A DNA stretch of 64,000 nucleotides from Beroe forskalii (lineage: Eukaryota; Ctenophora; Nuda; Beroida; Beroidae), in NCBI GenBank assembly GCA_011033025.1, contig WFMF01000210.1, positions 62,001-126,000 on the forward strand, read 5' to 3'. The position numbers and the translations under genes are program-made. Shown piece by piece: positions 47,854 to 59,356 of this stretch. The notes below the pieces were generated by a model. It searched no databases, was not told where the DNA came from, and saw only the letters and a program-made list of their open reading frames with translations. The first letter of the stretch is position 1. Every line of letters begins with the position of its first letter.

Positions 47854-49811
47854 AAACCACCTAATATCGAGGTTTCACTCAGGAATGACCATGACTCGGG
47901 ATGGTGGATATGTAAAAATATGGCGATGCCCAACAAACCTCTTTATAGGGCATAGAGCTATGAAGTTCTGTAATTCAAAATTCATAAATTCATCTGGAAG
48001 TTTGGATAAATTATCAATTACAAATAACACAATCGAAGGATCTATCCTTGACCAAACGTGAAGGGAAAAAGAAATGAAATGTGTTGTAAAGTGAATGACA
48101 GTCCAAAAACGTTTGCAACTGATTCCAATGAACAACAACAATATGGATGTCATTGGCTTTCATGTTTTAATGAGAGTATACACACGACGCATCAGGTCTT
48201 CCTGATAATCAATTGTTACAATGCTATACAAGCAACTCTTCATAAAAAAATAAAAATAAATGGTTTTGATAAGTACATCAACACTGTTTTCATAAAACTA
48301 CCTTCAAACTTCCACTTTCAACTGGATCTTCCAGCCACTAATGAGATACTGAAAATTTAAATTAAATCTATATAACAAAACCTGCAATAATGCAAAGAAG
48401 TGTTAACCAGAGCATTAATTAATCTGTTAATTAAAAACTGGAAAATATGCTTCAAGTAATTGAGATAAATTGAAAATTATCAAACTGAATATAATAAGTT
48501 AGATTAAATTAAATTAAATTAAAGTAATCAGTCTGATGAAAATAAGCTTCCCATGAAATTAAGAGATAGGTCATTAAAAAGGCGAAATTCAATGAAGTTT
48601 AAATACTTATTACTAATACATATTAGTGTAAAACAATTTGAAAAAGCATGTAACGTTTAAATACTTAGGAAGTTAAAATGAATTTACTCCCATCTTGACC
48701 TTGTTTTTTACCTAGGTATACGACCCCAAGGGGCACTATGAAGCAAACCGCCACTGTGCTCCTTTCTCCAGCCGCATTTCTGCTCTGCCATTCTTGGTCG
48801 TTATTTATTTAAATTGGCCGATCTCTACCTTAGGCTTCTCAAACAGTGCAGTTTGACCATGGGTGTGCTAGAGGTTCAGACCAGTTTATGAGGCCTGAAT
48901 TGCCTCGTGTGGTCAATATAGTTTATAGAAAGCTCTCAATTTGTGCAGTCCAAACTTTATACAGGATGATTCATCATCCTGTATAGTCAGATTTTGGGTG
49001 TGAATGTATAACACCCACCCACACTGCACATTGGTATAAGAAAGTGCCCTATACCATTTATTAACTGTCTAGTTTGCTTTTCAACCCAGAGACATGGGTT
49101 CTACAAATGTGGACATGTTAGGATCATTTTCAAATTTAGATATCATCAAATTGTATCTAAGCTCAACCATGAAGAATGCAAGTAAAATATCAATTTTTAT
49201 AGAAATACTGTATTCATTGATAATTAATAAGTAAAACCCATCAATTTAACAAATTGCCCCACAAATTTCCTTCATTTAACTTGTTACACCCAAGACATTA
49301 TACCCAAGACATTCTATAGAGCTTGTATTTAAATAGTTAAATAAATACCTTTCAAGCTTACTTTGACTTATTCTAGGCTAACAGAAATAATTATCCTAAG
49401 AGCAAGACCTCATTTGTATTTCGTGTGTGTGTGTTTTGAATTGTATATTGTGGAGATGAATAAAAATCATTCTTTTACTAAATCATTCTTTTACTATAAT
49501 GTAACTTTATTGGTCAATGACCACACGATCAATGCACTCTAAACACATGCTTAAGCACTAAGACCATAAACACACTCACAGTTAAGTTAGTGATATTTGT
49601 AATGTTTGATATAATATATAAGCCTAGATCAATGTGAAAAAAACAAAACTGTCTAATATAAGTATAAGAACCAGTTTTCAGGATAAACATCGTTTTGCAA
49701 TCAAAACAGAAGAAAATGCATATGATTTAGCACGAGTAAGATCAATAATAGTCAAACTATTTTTCACCCTGCTACTTCACAAAATTGAATATTTTAAATT
49801 CCGTTAATTTA
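47854..49811. other. Intergenic, no supported gene
   Basis: Minus-strand frame 48153-47875 (92 codons, ending FTYPPSRVMVIPE) and plus-strand frame 48058-48360 overlap on opposite strands. Neither has a recognisable domain or convincing splice context. gtgtgtgtgt lies near 49430 and aaattaaattaaatta near 48500. Confidence 0.35.
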
Positions 49812-50012
49812 CGGTGGCCGAGCAGGCTCACTTTTTTTACATAAAAAAATTTTACATAAAAATTTTTTATGTAAAAATTTTTGAGCCTTTTCGTCCAACC
49901 CCGTGGCCGAGGAGGATCAAAAAATTTTATGTAAAATTTTTTGAGCCTTTTCGTCCACTGCAGTGGCCGAAAAGGATCACTTTGTTTCACATAAAAAATT
50001 TTTATTCTCATC
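49812..50012 (+). mobile_element. GAGCC/CGGCC AT-rich repeat family, copy 1
   Basis: cggtggccgagcaggctcac followed by alternating poly-T, tacataaaa and atgtaaaa words, with periodic gagccttttcgtcc and ggccgaggaggatca. The same composite in reverse orientation lies at 61447-61712, showing a dispersed family. Within each copy the parts are themselves inverted (tttttacataaaa/ttttatgtaaaa). Confidence 0.65.
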
Positions 50013-50896
50013 GCTTCCATAGATCTAATTTCAGCATAATGGCCATTGGCCACGTCGTTTGCACCTGCTGTGGCCGCGCGCGCGTTAGGCGGCCGATCTA
50101 GCGCGCGCGGCGCACGCGCAGATGGAATTCTGACAAATTATTTGAGTCGATTTTTTGTATTTTTTGCCTTGAGCAGTAATTATTCAAATTAATTCGATGA
50201 AAAGGCCGTAGAATTAGTTTTCTAATGAACCATGGGCACGTGTTTTGAAATAAATGTTTCTGTTGAATCAATGATCTTAAATGTCAGTATTAAATCAAAA
50301 TATCCTATAAATCATTTAAATTATTTATTTATATGAATTTATTTGAAATAAAAATAAATCTTTCTTCAAGACATCAATGTCTATGAATAGAAGTATTCTG
50401 CTGTGGATAGAGCTTCATGGATACTTTGGTTAATTGGGCTATCCATCTGAATGCTTTTAATGCTATAAATCAAATTATTTTATGTTGTTAATGTTGTTAA
50501 TTGATTCATGAATTATGAATTATCTTATGAATTATGTTTTATAAAAGGATTGGGGCTATATTTGTGACAAATGTAAACTGTTTCTATGCTTGTACATTTT
50601 GATGTTCTAAAGAAAGTCTTTATTTTATGGATTTTTCTCTACTAAATTGGTAACTGCTGCTTCTCCAACATAGCCCTTTAGCCGCAAAAGTCATGCCACA
50701 ATAATGCAATGTCCCAGAAATAATATAGACCATTCAAGACTCTTTCATTTTAGAGATTGAGGCAATTATTGCATCCACTTCATCCACATGACATAGTGAA
50801 ACCAGGTTTGTGGCATAAAAAATTAACCCTTTCATAAATGCAAGCTAGCTTCCTTATTTGGACATGAACAAATTTAAATTAACAACAATTCATACT
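50013..50896. other. Intergenic with a CpG-dense palindromic patch
   Basis: tggccgcgcgcgcgttaggc and gatctagcgcgcgcggcgca at 50070-50120 form an unusually CpG-rich island in otherwise AT-rich DNA. The rest has no supported gene. Confidence 0.45.
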
Positions 50897-51497
50897 TAGC
50901 CTGTGCCCTTTTGAAAAATTTTCTCGGATTTTTGAGGCACCGTGATTATATGGTCAATTGGGTCATTACTAAGTACTGTGCAAAGTTTTGGGTCGAAAAA
51001 ATGAATTTAAATCATTTGTAAGCCACGCCTATTTTTGAACAAGAATTGCCCATATCTCGGATAATATTCGAGCTATGAATTCGAGAAACGGGTCAATTCT
51101 AATTTACTACTTCCGATGCAATACAATCGAAAAGAATTGTACCACGTTCATTTTGTATGATTTGAATGATTGTTGCAGCACGCTCATGCTCCTCTGCACA
51201 ATTTAATTAGAGCTCGCTCGCATCCAGTGAGCTGTCACGTGATTAGCCTCTCTGCTCGCGCGTCACGTGATCAATCAGAGAGGAAGAACTGCGGAATTGT
51301 TTATGTTTCGGGATGGGCCCTTGTACAAGTGGCGGGTTAATGTTTCGATTATTCGATTGACTGCTCTACGCTGCAAATATCCTCCAGATACACTCGAGAG
51401 TAAGCTGTAAGTGTACGCAATTACGATTATCATATAGGTAATAAGTAAACGAGCTGCTCAGTGTAAGACGCAAACGTAAAGGTAAAATAGTGAAAAT
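50897..51497. repeat. Left terminal inverted repeat of the Mutator-like element
   Basis: 601 bp matching the reverse complement of 53932-54538. It includes gatcacgtga/tcacgtgat words, cactcgagagtaagctgtaa, and the inner limit gtgaaaat. Confidence 0.9.
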
Positions 51498-51932
51498 GGT
51501 CAAGCATAAGCTGTTGATATACTATTCAATAATTCAAAATTATTCGACGGGATTAATCATTAAACCTCGAGCTCTATCTTATATTTTAAAATTATACAAA
51601 GCATCTTATCAGGTATAAATATCCACAATAGGCACCTTCCAGGCAAGTTTATGTACATGCAGCGTATTCAAAATCACGCACATAGTTCAGCATCTGCACC
51701 GACTTGAGTATCGCGGACATTAGTTATAGTATTACGAACATTGATTATATTATTTCCGATAAATCAGTCTAATAACTCGTAAAAAGTACAATATTAAGCA
51801 ATAAAAACCTCGGCCTTCAGCCTTGGAGTCGGTCCTATAATGTTGATTAATACTGTTCGTTTGTACCTAATAGTAATACGAATATCTCGTAATTCTCATT
51901 TCACATTTCATCTTCATTAATATATAATTTTT

Positions 51933-52286
51933 TCAATCTTTATTGAATAGACGCTTTCTAGCAGCACTGGGCATCTCTGACTTGCACTTTTCAGCCATCA
52001 AAGCTTGCCTGAGCTGCAAGTGGTATTTCATTTTTTGAAGACGTGGCCTCGGATGTGGTTCGAACACCACGCTCACAGGGCTGCGAAAGTGACAGAGAAA
52101 GTCCGTGAATAAGGGCTTTCTTATAAATCCAACAATCTCAGCCCTTGAGTAGTTCCTAAGAAGTGGGGGGATAGTCATCCGCACTTTCCGCCTTCTGACA
52201 TCATCCTTATAAAACGACGCTGGAGTGTAGTAATAGTGTCCCACGCCGTCATGCCTAACGTTTATCAGCTTGCTGAAGTTTCTCAT
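51933..52286 (-). CDS. 117-codon frame inside the Mutator-like element
   Basis: An open minus-strand frame with an ATG start at 52286 and a stop at 51933, rich in Arg and Lys (DVRRRKVRMTIPPLLRNYSR, RPRLQKMKYHLQLRQALMAE). It has a more protein-like composition than other frames nearby. It has no domain I recognise and does not resemble a MULE transposase catalytic region. It could be an accessory-protein relic, a captured host exon, or chance. There is no evidence of expression. Confidence 0.3.
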   Translation of the reverse strand: MRNFSKLINVRHDGVGHYYYTPASFYKDDVRRRKVRMTIPPLLRNYSRAEIVGFIRKPLFTDFLCHFRSPVSVVFEPHPRPRLQKMKYHLQLRQALMAEKCKSEMPSAARKRLFNKD

Positions 52287-52389
52287 TAAACATTTAAATT
52301 AAAAATTTAAATTCCTACACTTGAGGAGTTACCAAAGAGGTGTAGAGGGCACCAAACTATAAGTATAGCGTAGCAAAAAGTTATATACG

Positions 52390-53115
52390 GTAAAAACAGT
52401 GTTACTTTGTCATAACGGCATTACACTATTATATAACAGTATCGTAACATGGCGTTACTTTAGCCTGAATGTGTCCTATAACGGCCGTACTGTGTCGTAA
52501 CGTCTTTACATGTGTTGTGACGGTGTTACTGTGTCGTAACGTCCTTACTGTGTTGTGATAGTTTTACTGTGAAGTGACGTAACAATGAAACTGTGTCATA
52601 ACGGTGATGCTGTCATAACAACTTTGTCGTAACTGCGTGGTATTCGTAACGGTGTTACTGTGTCGTTACTGCGTGACTGTGTCGTAATGGTGTTACTTTG
52701 TTGTAATGGTGTTACTGCGTAACTGTGTTGTAACGGTGTTAATGTGTCGTAGCAATTAAACTGTGTCGTAACGTCCTTACTGTGTCGTAACGGTTCTACT
52801 GTGCCGAAACGGTTCTACTCTGCCGTTACAATGAAACTGTATCGTAATGGTGTTACAGCTGTGTCGTAACGGCGTTACTGTGTAGTAACTGAGTAACTGT
52901 GTCGTGAGGGTGTTATTGTGTGAGTGTCATAACGACATGTTACTGTGCTGTTAAGGCGTTACTGTGTCGTATTAACGGTGTTAGTGTTACTGTGTCGTAA
53001 CGGTGCCACTGTGTTGTAACTGTGTCGTAACGGTTCTACTGTGTCGTAACGGTGTTACTGTGTCATAGTGGTTCTACTGTCTCGTCAATGCAATATTACT
53101 GTATCGTAACACTGG
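52390..53115. repeat. gtgtcgtaacggtgttact minisatellite in the Mutator-like element
   Basis: About 30 imperfect ~20-25-bp units of actgtgtcgtaacggtgtt. The unit is itself quasi-palindromic (gtaac-ggt-gttac). Units vary between gtcc, gttct and gtgtt centres. Confidence 0.9.
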
Positions 53116-53261
53116 TTCATGTTGTTGTTGATGCTGTTTAGCTGTTTAGTGTTATTAATGTCACAGACCTGTGCGAGGAATTATCGTAAAATGTTACCTG
53201 CACGGCCAGCAGGAATTATATTTTCAAGGGAAACACGCCCAAATCAGTTCAATTTTAACAA

Positions 53262-53560
53262 ATTAGCGATCAGCGCTGATCGGCGCCGATGAGGGAAAAC
53301 GTTGTCTGACAAGGAAAACGGCGTTAACGAAGGCTCTTTTGCAGGCGTTTTTTGTCGGCGCTGATCAGCGCTGATTTTAGGCCGTCAGCGCTGACTGATC
53401 GATGATCAGCGCCGATCAGCGCCGACAACCACCGGTCCACCGAAGAGAATTATAAAATTTCCGATCGGGCCCGCGCCCCCGATCAGCGCTGATCAGCACC
53501 AATCACCGCTGATCAGCGCCTATCGGCGATGCAGTGAATCGGCGCTGATCGGCGACGATT
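53262..53560. repeat. Cluster of gatcagcgctgatc palindromes
   Basis: About ten copies of gcgctgatc/gatcagcgc in 300 bp, several forming the perfect 14-bp palindrome gatcagcgctgatc. Related ggcgccgat and cgatcagcgccgat variants are interspersed. It is much more GC-rich than its surroundings and lies between the minisatellite and the right TIR. Confidence 0.85.
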
Positions 53561-53931
53561 GCAAAGTAAACATCTGCCGCGATTTAGTCTACCAGTACCA
53601 GGAACTTTTGGGCCGAGTTCCGAGCGGACTAAAGTAGTAAAAGTCTGTTGACAGACACCGCCACGTTTTTCTCGGTCTCCGTTATGGTAATTTTGTGAAG
53701 ATCTGATCAAATCTGAGCAGAGTCCGTTCAAAGTCAAATCTGCTAGCAGCTTGGAACTGCAGCTCCGTTTTTAAAATTTTAGGTACCACTGCTCCACTGC
53801 TCCACTGATCCGCTGAAATTGATAATTTAAAGCGGGTACCTACCCTTGATTATGTCTGATGAGATGTGTACGAATAGTGACTGTTACTTTTGGAAATTGA
53901 ATAGAGCTCCGTTTAATCATTGAGCTGATCA

Positions 53932-54538
53932 ATTTTCACTATTTTACCTTTACGTTTGCGTCTTACACTGAGCAGCTCGTTTACTTATTACCTATATGAT
54001 AATAGTAATTGCGTGCACTTACAGCTTACTCTCGAGTGTATACGGAGGATATTTGCAGCGTAGAGCAGTCAAACGAATAATCGAAACATTAACCCGCCAC
54101 TTGTACAAGGGCCCATCCCGAAACATAAACAATTCCGCAGTTCTTCCCTCTCTGATTGATCACGTGACGCGCGCGAGCAGAGGCTAATCACGTGACAGCT
54201 CACTGGATGCGAGCGAGCTCTAATTAAATTGTGCAGAGGAGCATGAACGTGCTGCAACAATCATTCAAATCATACAAAAATGAACGTGGTACAATTCTTT
54301 TCGATTGTATCGCATCGGGAAGTAGTAAATTAGAATTGACCCGTTTCTCCGGAATTCATAGCTCGAATATTATCCGAGATATGGGCAATTCTTGTTCAAA
54401 AAATAGGCGTGGCTTACAAATGATTTAAATTCATTTTTTCGACCCAAAACTTTGCACAGTACTTAGTAATGACCCAATTGACCATATAATCACGGTGCCT
54501 CAAAAATCCGAGAAAATTTTTCAAAAGGGCACAGGCTA
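53932..54538. repeat. Right terminal inverted repeat of the Mutator-like element
   Basis: 607 bp, the reverse complement of the left repeat, starting attttcactattttacc and ending gggcacaggcta. Frames 53996-54428 are TIR translation only. Confidence 0.9.
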
Positions 54539-54584
54539 ATTCATACTCTGCACCAAAGGCAGCATTGCTCAAAAATTTCCTGAG

Positions 54585-55970
54585 AAGCTCTTATAGTTAC
54601 AATTGAAAGTTGTTATTTCATTTTAAAAGTTTAATGGTTGTTCAGTTGTTATAACTCGTGTAGGTAATACGATTTGCCTACTCCTGTCCAGGTTCGCCTA
54701 CTCCTGTCTACTTGTGCCTCCTTGAACTGCAGAAGAAGGTTCCCTGATATGATGTGAGCTACAAATTACCTACCGCTTGCAGCTGCAGACTTCTTGCAGT
54801 TGAATACAATACAATGCAACAGGTTAACTATAATAATCATGAAGCAACATTTCGAGATAAGAAACTGGAAAGATTTAAGATTTCAATATTGCCAGATATT
54901 GAATATGTCATTAATTCATTGTAACTATAAGGTTGATGGTCATTAATTTGTTAAAACTCATGTAATTGTAATACCTGTCCAGGTTTGTCTACTCCTGTCT
55001 CCTGCCTTCAGTGAACTGCTGAAGTATGTTTCCTGATCTGAAGCAAGTTACTAAGAACCTACCACATGCAGACCTTTTCAACACAATGTAATCTAACAGG
55101 TAAACAGTGCTAGATTTCATAAATATGTTTGAATGTTGAAATAAGGGACTTGATGGGGTTGGCAAATATAGGAGCCCCAAATAAACGCAATTTTGACCTC
55201 AAATGCCCATGATCCTTCATATATTGGGTTATTCGAAGGTGTGGACTCCATCATATATGATGGAGTCCACTATACTACCATACTGTGTGAGGGGTATGAT
55301 TGGAGTTAAACCCATGTCAAGGAGGCAAAAAGCCCATGTATCTCAAAATTGATACATGGGCTACCCCTACTTACCAGCACCATAGAATGGACAGATATTA
55401 AATAATGCAGTAATCACATTGCCATTTCAGTGTATGAGTAGAAGGTTGACGGTTGTCAATAACTTGTTCAAACTCATGTAATTGAAAAACGTGTCCAGGT
55501 TTGCCTACTCCTGTCTTCTCATAGACTTGAAATGCTGAAGAAGGTTCCCTGATCCGATACATGCTACTGAGCACTGCCCCACACCTGCTGACCTGCAGAC
55601 CTTTTCGATGCAACATAATCCAACAGGTAAACTATGATAATCATTAGCAGGTGGGGATCAGAAACTGGAAAATTTAATTGAATTCTGAATGGTCTGATAT
55701 TGATTAATAATCATTGATGGTTAATTAGTTGTGAAAACTCATGTATCATACGTTTTCAGGATTGACTGCTCCTGCTGATGCTTCTTTGGTCGGTGCTTAT
55801 CCTGGTACTTCCTTGAACATTTGATGAAGATTCTCTGATCCGATAGGAGCTTCTGCCTCGCACCTGCTGACTTTCCGATACTGCAAGCAGCACAAAATAG
55901 CACCTTGGAATCGAAAAATTGGGAGAATTCCATTGATGGACCTCAGAATGGACAGATATCAATTAATCAT
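54585..55970. repeat. Four diverged tandem copies of a ~300-bp segment
   Basis: Copies start near 54600, 54920, 55440 and 55710. Each has ttgt..aaaactcatgtaat, gtccaggtttgcctactcctgtct, gaactgctgaagaaggttccctgatc, gcagaccttttc and, in the first three, aacaggtaaac. The recurring ccttcag acceptor-like and acag|gtaaac donor-like sites would fit repeated non-coding exons, but no long frame is shared. Confidence 0.7.
55241..55270. repeat. Perfect 30-bp palindrome
   Basis: gtggactccatcata directly followed by its exact reverse complement tatgatggagtccac. Another hairpin, agcccatgtatc/gatacatgggct, lies 60 bp downstream. Confidence 0.95.
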
Positions 55971-56139
55971 GATAATATTCTATCCCATCGTATAAGCATA
56001 TGATTAGGTAGATGGTGTACGTTTTGATACATGTGTCTTCGTGCATTTGATTTTGAGCACTTGCATCACCGACTTTCGCTCGAACGACCGTAAATAATTG
56101 AGGGAAGCAATTAATTTAATGAAAACAGGCTATAGGTAC

Positions 56140-56275
56140 CGTTCACATATTACGTAATCATTTTTTGGGCATTTTCCCCTTCTCCCCTCTCCATAATCAA
56201 ACGTTGTCTCGACCAACCCCCCCCCCTCTTTTGGCAAATATTACGTAATCACGGCACGACCCCCCCTCCAGAAAG
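56140..56275. mobile_element. Probable MITE fragment with atattacgtaatca repeats
   Basis: ggtaccgttcacatattacg, a C/T-rich middle with a nine-C run, and a second copy of atattacgtaatca followed by cggcacgaccccccc. This resembles fragments of DNA-transposon-derived repeats common in animals. Ends are not defined. Confidence 0.4.
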
Positions 56276-56974
56276 CTGAAACAAAGTTCTTTACTTTAGC
56301 ATGTTATTATTGCATTGAAAACATACTTCTTCAGATGTGCTTTTTCAGACAATATTGATGACGTGCAAAACTTGATTGACTTAAAATTTTAATTTTTTAT
56401 GGAGGGCAAAAGGCAAGATTTTTTGTTGATATAACTACTAGATTTAATGTTTTATATTACCATAATGCTCATTTGTGATTAAATGTTCTTGAAAAGGATC
56501 CAAAAGGATGTGAAACGTCACTCAACACTTACCGCTTAGATGCCTAGAGAATTGAGTTTCTTAATTATGGTTAAGCGGGTTAAAAATGTGTGCTTTATTA
56601 TTATAATTGATAATCATTTTAATGATTAATGTTCAGCGAAACTGAATGCCTAACGAACACAGTTTGGCTAGTATTGAAATATAATTAGAACTATAGAAAT
56701 ATTGGAAATTGCCTTTTTTACACTTTTAGCCCAGAAAAATCGTATATTCGTCCACGCAAAAATCTTGAAAATATGTTTTATCCTACAGTCTACAGAAACT
56801 ACTTTTTGGCCCAAATTTATGAAAATAGGAGGGTGAAAATTTCGTATTCAGTCTATCAGTTTTTTTTAGATTTGAGATCTCCATTGAAATGCAATTTTTA
56901 TCGAATGATGGTCAAATCTTTTGGATAAGGAGCAGTTTTTGTCATGAAACTTAGAGGTCATGAAACTTAGAGGT
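56276..56974. other. Intergenic
   Basis: AT-rich, with gtcatgaaacttagaggt duplicated at about 56940-56975. No gene was seen. Confidence 0.4.
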
Positions 56975-57395
56975 ATACCTTATCGGTCATGATTAACACG
57001 GACATTAAAATCACGCAGCTAAGCACATCAGCGTGAATATTAGTGTCCGTGAAAATTTTGTCCGTGATACTATTGTCCGTGATTTTCAGGTCCGTGAAAA
57101 TTAAGTCCGGTATTTCCTCTTAAAATTTCTAGGGTAGAGAAGCAAAATTTCTAACTTTATCTCTTTAAACGCAATAACAAAATTTTTAAGGAAATTATGC
57201 TTCTTTTTATGCTTAGAACCTGCTATATGGAAATTTATCATATTAATTAACGAAATATATTGAAAAAATCTTGAAATCAAGTATTCAAATCGTTGTAAAA
57301 ATGGAAAAAATCGAACCGAAAATTTCGAGATTTTCTTGAAATTTGAAGTGGCAGGATCGAGCGTGAATATTAATGTCCGTAAAATTTTGATAATT
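56975..57395 (-). mobile_element. gtccgtga MITE, copy 2 (reverse)
   Basis: The reverse complement of this segment aligns end to end with 17888-18287: gtgaatattaatgtccgt and gaagtggcag at one end, cagcgtgaatattagtgtcc and repeated gtccgtgat words at the other. The centre is diverged, so the two copies are not recent. Confidence 0.7.
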
Positions 57396-58010
57396 ATGAT
57401 TTTTGGTTAATTTTGCCGTTTTATATCGGGCGATTAACAAACGAATGGGATATCGAAAATTATCACACGAGGCGTCAGCCGAGTTTGACAATTTTCGATA
57501 TCACACGATCCATGAGTTTGTTAATTGTATTATTACTCGACAAAACAGTTCTCCCTCCCACTCGGGTCTGACGACCCTCTTCTGAATTCAACGTTTTTAT
57601 AGATTTTCGAGTGCTCCTTCATAAAATCAACAATTTATTTAACGATATTCTGCTCTATTATTCCGCCACTTCGCAGTAGTTCTACAAAGGAGTGATATAT
57701 CGATAATTATTACACTGGAGTTTGAGCCACGGGAGGGAATAATCGATTTTAAAACTTTCTGTTCTTTTTCAAAGGTTAAAGTGTAATTTTTTGAATCTGA
57801 AATGATTTAACCTTGGAAACTGACCAAATTCACTGAAGGAAAGAAAGAACTAAGTTAGGAATTTTAATTTGGAGCCCGGTTAATCATACATCAGAGGGGT
57901 GATATTTATGATTGGCATGGTTTTCGATAATCTTTTGATAGAATTTTGATTTTCCTCTACTTTGCGACAAAATAGTAATTTAAATATGCTAACTGAGGGT
58001 AACTGAGGAG
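57396..58010. other. Intergenic
   Basis: tatcgaaaattatcacacga near 57450 is answered by gacaattttcgatatcacacga, a small inverted repeat. No supported gene. Confidence 0.4.
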
Positions 58011-58049
58011 TGTGACGGGCTTTCTTAGGAGTGCGACTGGCATTGACTT

Positions 58050-58345
58050 TCTTAGGAGTTTGATAGGCTTACTTACGGGTAACACACCCCTCTCAACTCA
58101 TAACATACCCCTATCTCATCATAACCCACCCCTTTCCACTCATATTATTCCTCTATCCACTCATATAACACCCTTCTCAACTCATAACGCACCCCTCTCA
58201 ACTCATAACACACCCCTCTCCACTCGTAACACACCTCCGCCACTCATATTATACCTCTCTCCATTCATAACACACCTCTCTCAACTCATAACAGACCCCT
58301 GTCAACTCAAAGCACACCCCTCTCCACTCATAACACACACCTGAA
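58050..58345. repeat. ~24-bp minisatellite
   Basis: About ten units of caactcataacacacccctct with attat and tatcc variants. The serine/threonine/proline frame 58012-58344 is repeat translation. Confidence 0.85.
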
Positions 58346-58539
58346 CAAACCTCCCGTACCTCAGAAATCAGAGAAACCCACTGCAGACTCTTCAAGCGAC
58401 CTTTTCTTTAACGTTTCGAGCATTTCCCTTTAAATTTTTAAGCAATATCACAACTTTTTCGACCTTTTCCCAATTTTAAGGGAATCCCTCATTTCTGCAC
58501 TAACAGTTTATTTGTTATTATTAACGCAAGACAAAAATT

Positions 58540-58970
58540 TCTAAAATATATATAACTAGCAGGCCCGTTCGGCGCTGCTACGCACCATCACACCCGCAAA
58601 TTAATGAAAAACTTTTTTAAAGCATTGAAAAATTCGAATCAGAACTAAAGTTGTTGAGTGGAGTAGCGTATCAAAACCAACAAAGCAAGAAATGAAATTC
58701 ACACACATGTTACCATAGCAACGCAAGCATTTCCCACTATCTGCACGTGCATGCCGACACAAACCCATACACACATCGACACAGTGCCCATACACACGGT
58801 TTTCCATTCTAATCTATGATGCCGACACAATGGCCCATACACACGCCGACACAAAATCCACACACGCCGACACAGTGTCCATACACACGGTTTTCCCATT
58901 CTAATCTATGATGCCGACACAATAATCCACTCACACGCCGACACAAAATCCATACACACTTACCAAATTA
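58540..58970. repeat. cacacgccgacacaa tandem repeat after a decayed repeat end
   Basis: A repeat-end-like segment (ataactagcaggcccgttcg) is followed by units of catacacacgccgacaca. The longer block attctaatctatgatgccga is present twice (58806 and about 58901). Confidence 0.7.
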
Positions 58971-59200
58971 TAATTAGAGATATCACCTCTATATCTGGTG
59001 GAAGCAGGGATGGAGCACAATGTAATCTGTATCCCCAGTCTGGGGATCAAAATAAAGATAACACAGACTTGTGGTCCATTTTATGATTTTGTTTTGTTAT
59101 ATTTCATATCTTTTGCTGTCGTGTTTGATGTGTCAGAGTTTATTTCTTGAGTTTTAAGTTAGGGTTTTAAGATTGGTATTATTTGTTGCCTCAGGGTTGT

Positions 59201-59356
59201 TTTGATGATTGTGATCAATCAATAAGCAAATTGGTAATTGATGAGTCTGATGTTTATGATGAACTTATGTCAATTGATATTTATAAGAGCTTTGGTCCTG
59301 ACAATGTTCATCCTAAGCTGCTTAAATCTCTAGCAGACAGTCCCAGTTTTTTTTAA
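59201..59356 (+). mobile_element. LINE reverse-transcriptase fragment
   Basis: In frame from 59201 the sequence reads SDVYDELMSIDIYKSFGPDN, then VHPKLLKSLADS and a stop at 59354. The pattern L..(D/N)..KS.GPD..HP.LLK.LAD is the signature at the start of the reverse-transcriptase domain of CR1/jockey-like non-LTR retrotransposons. Only ~50 codons remain; the downstream fingers and catalytic region are absent. It is a dead fragment. Confidence 0.75.

Larger units (their letters stand above)
50897..54538. mobile_element. Non-autonomous Mutator-like element (3.64 kb)
   Basis: Ends tagcctgtgcccttttgaaa and its complement. The terminal inverted repeats are ~600 bp (50897-51497 and 53932-54538), nearly identical apart from small indels. 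A 9-bp target duplication, attcatact, flanks it exactly (50888-50896 and 54539-54547). Long TIRs with a 9-bp duplication are the hallmark of the Mutator/MULE superfamily. The interior holds a small minus-strand frame, a 700-bp minisatellite and a palindrome cluster, but no transposase, so movement would need an enzyme from elsewhere. The TIR similarity suggests recent activity. Confidence 0.85.

Noticed and set aside
47875-48360. Overlapping 92- and 100-codon frames on opposite strands
   Set aside because: Neither has a recognised domain, conserved motif or convincing splice sites; kept only as a note in the intergenic entry.
49814-50101. 95-codon Phe/Lys-rich frames
   Set aside because: They translate the AT-rich gagcc repeat on both strands.
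52390-53115. CRISPR-like regular direct repeats
   Set aside because: Units are contiguous and imperfect with no unique spacers, in a eukaryotic transposon; the same holds for the other minisatellites.
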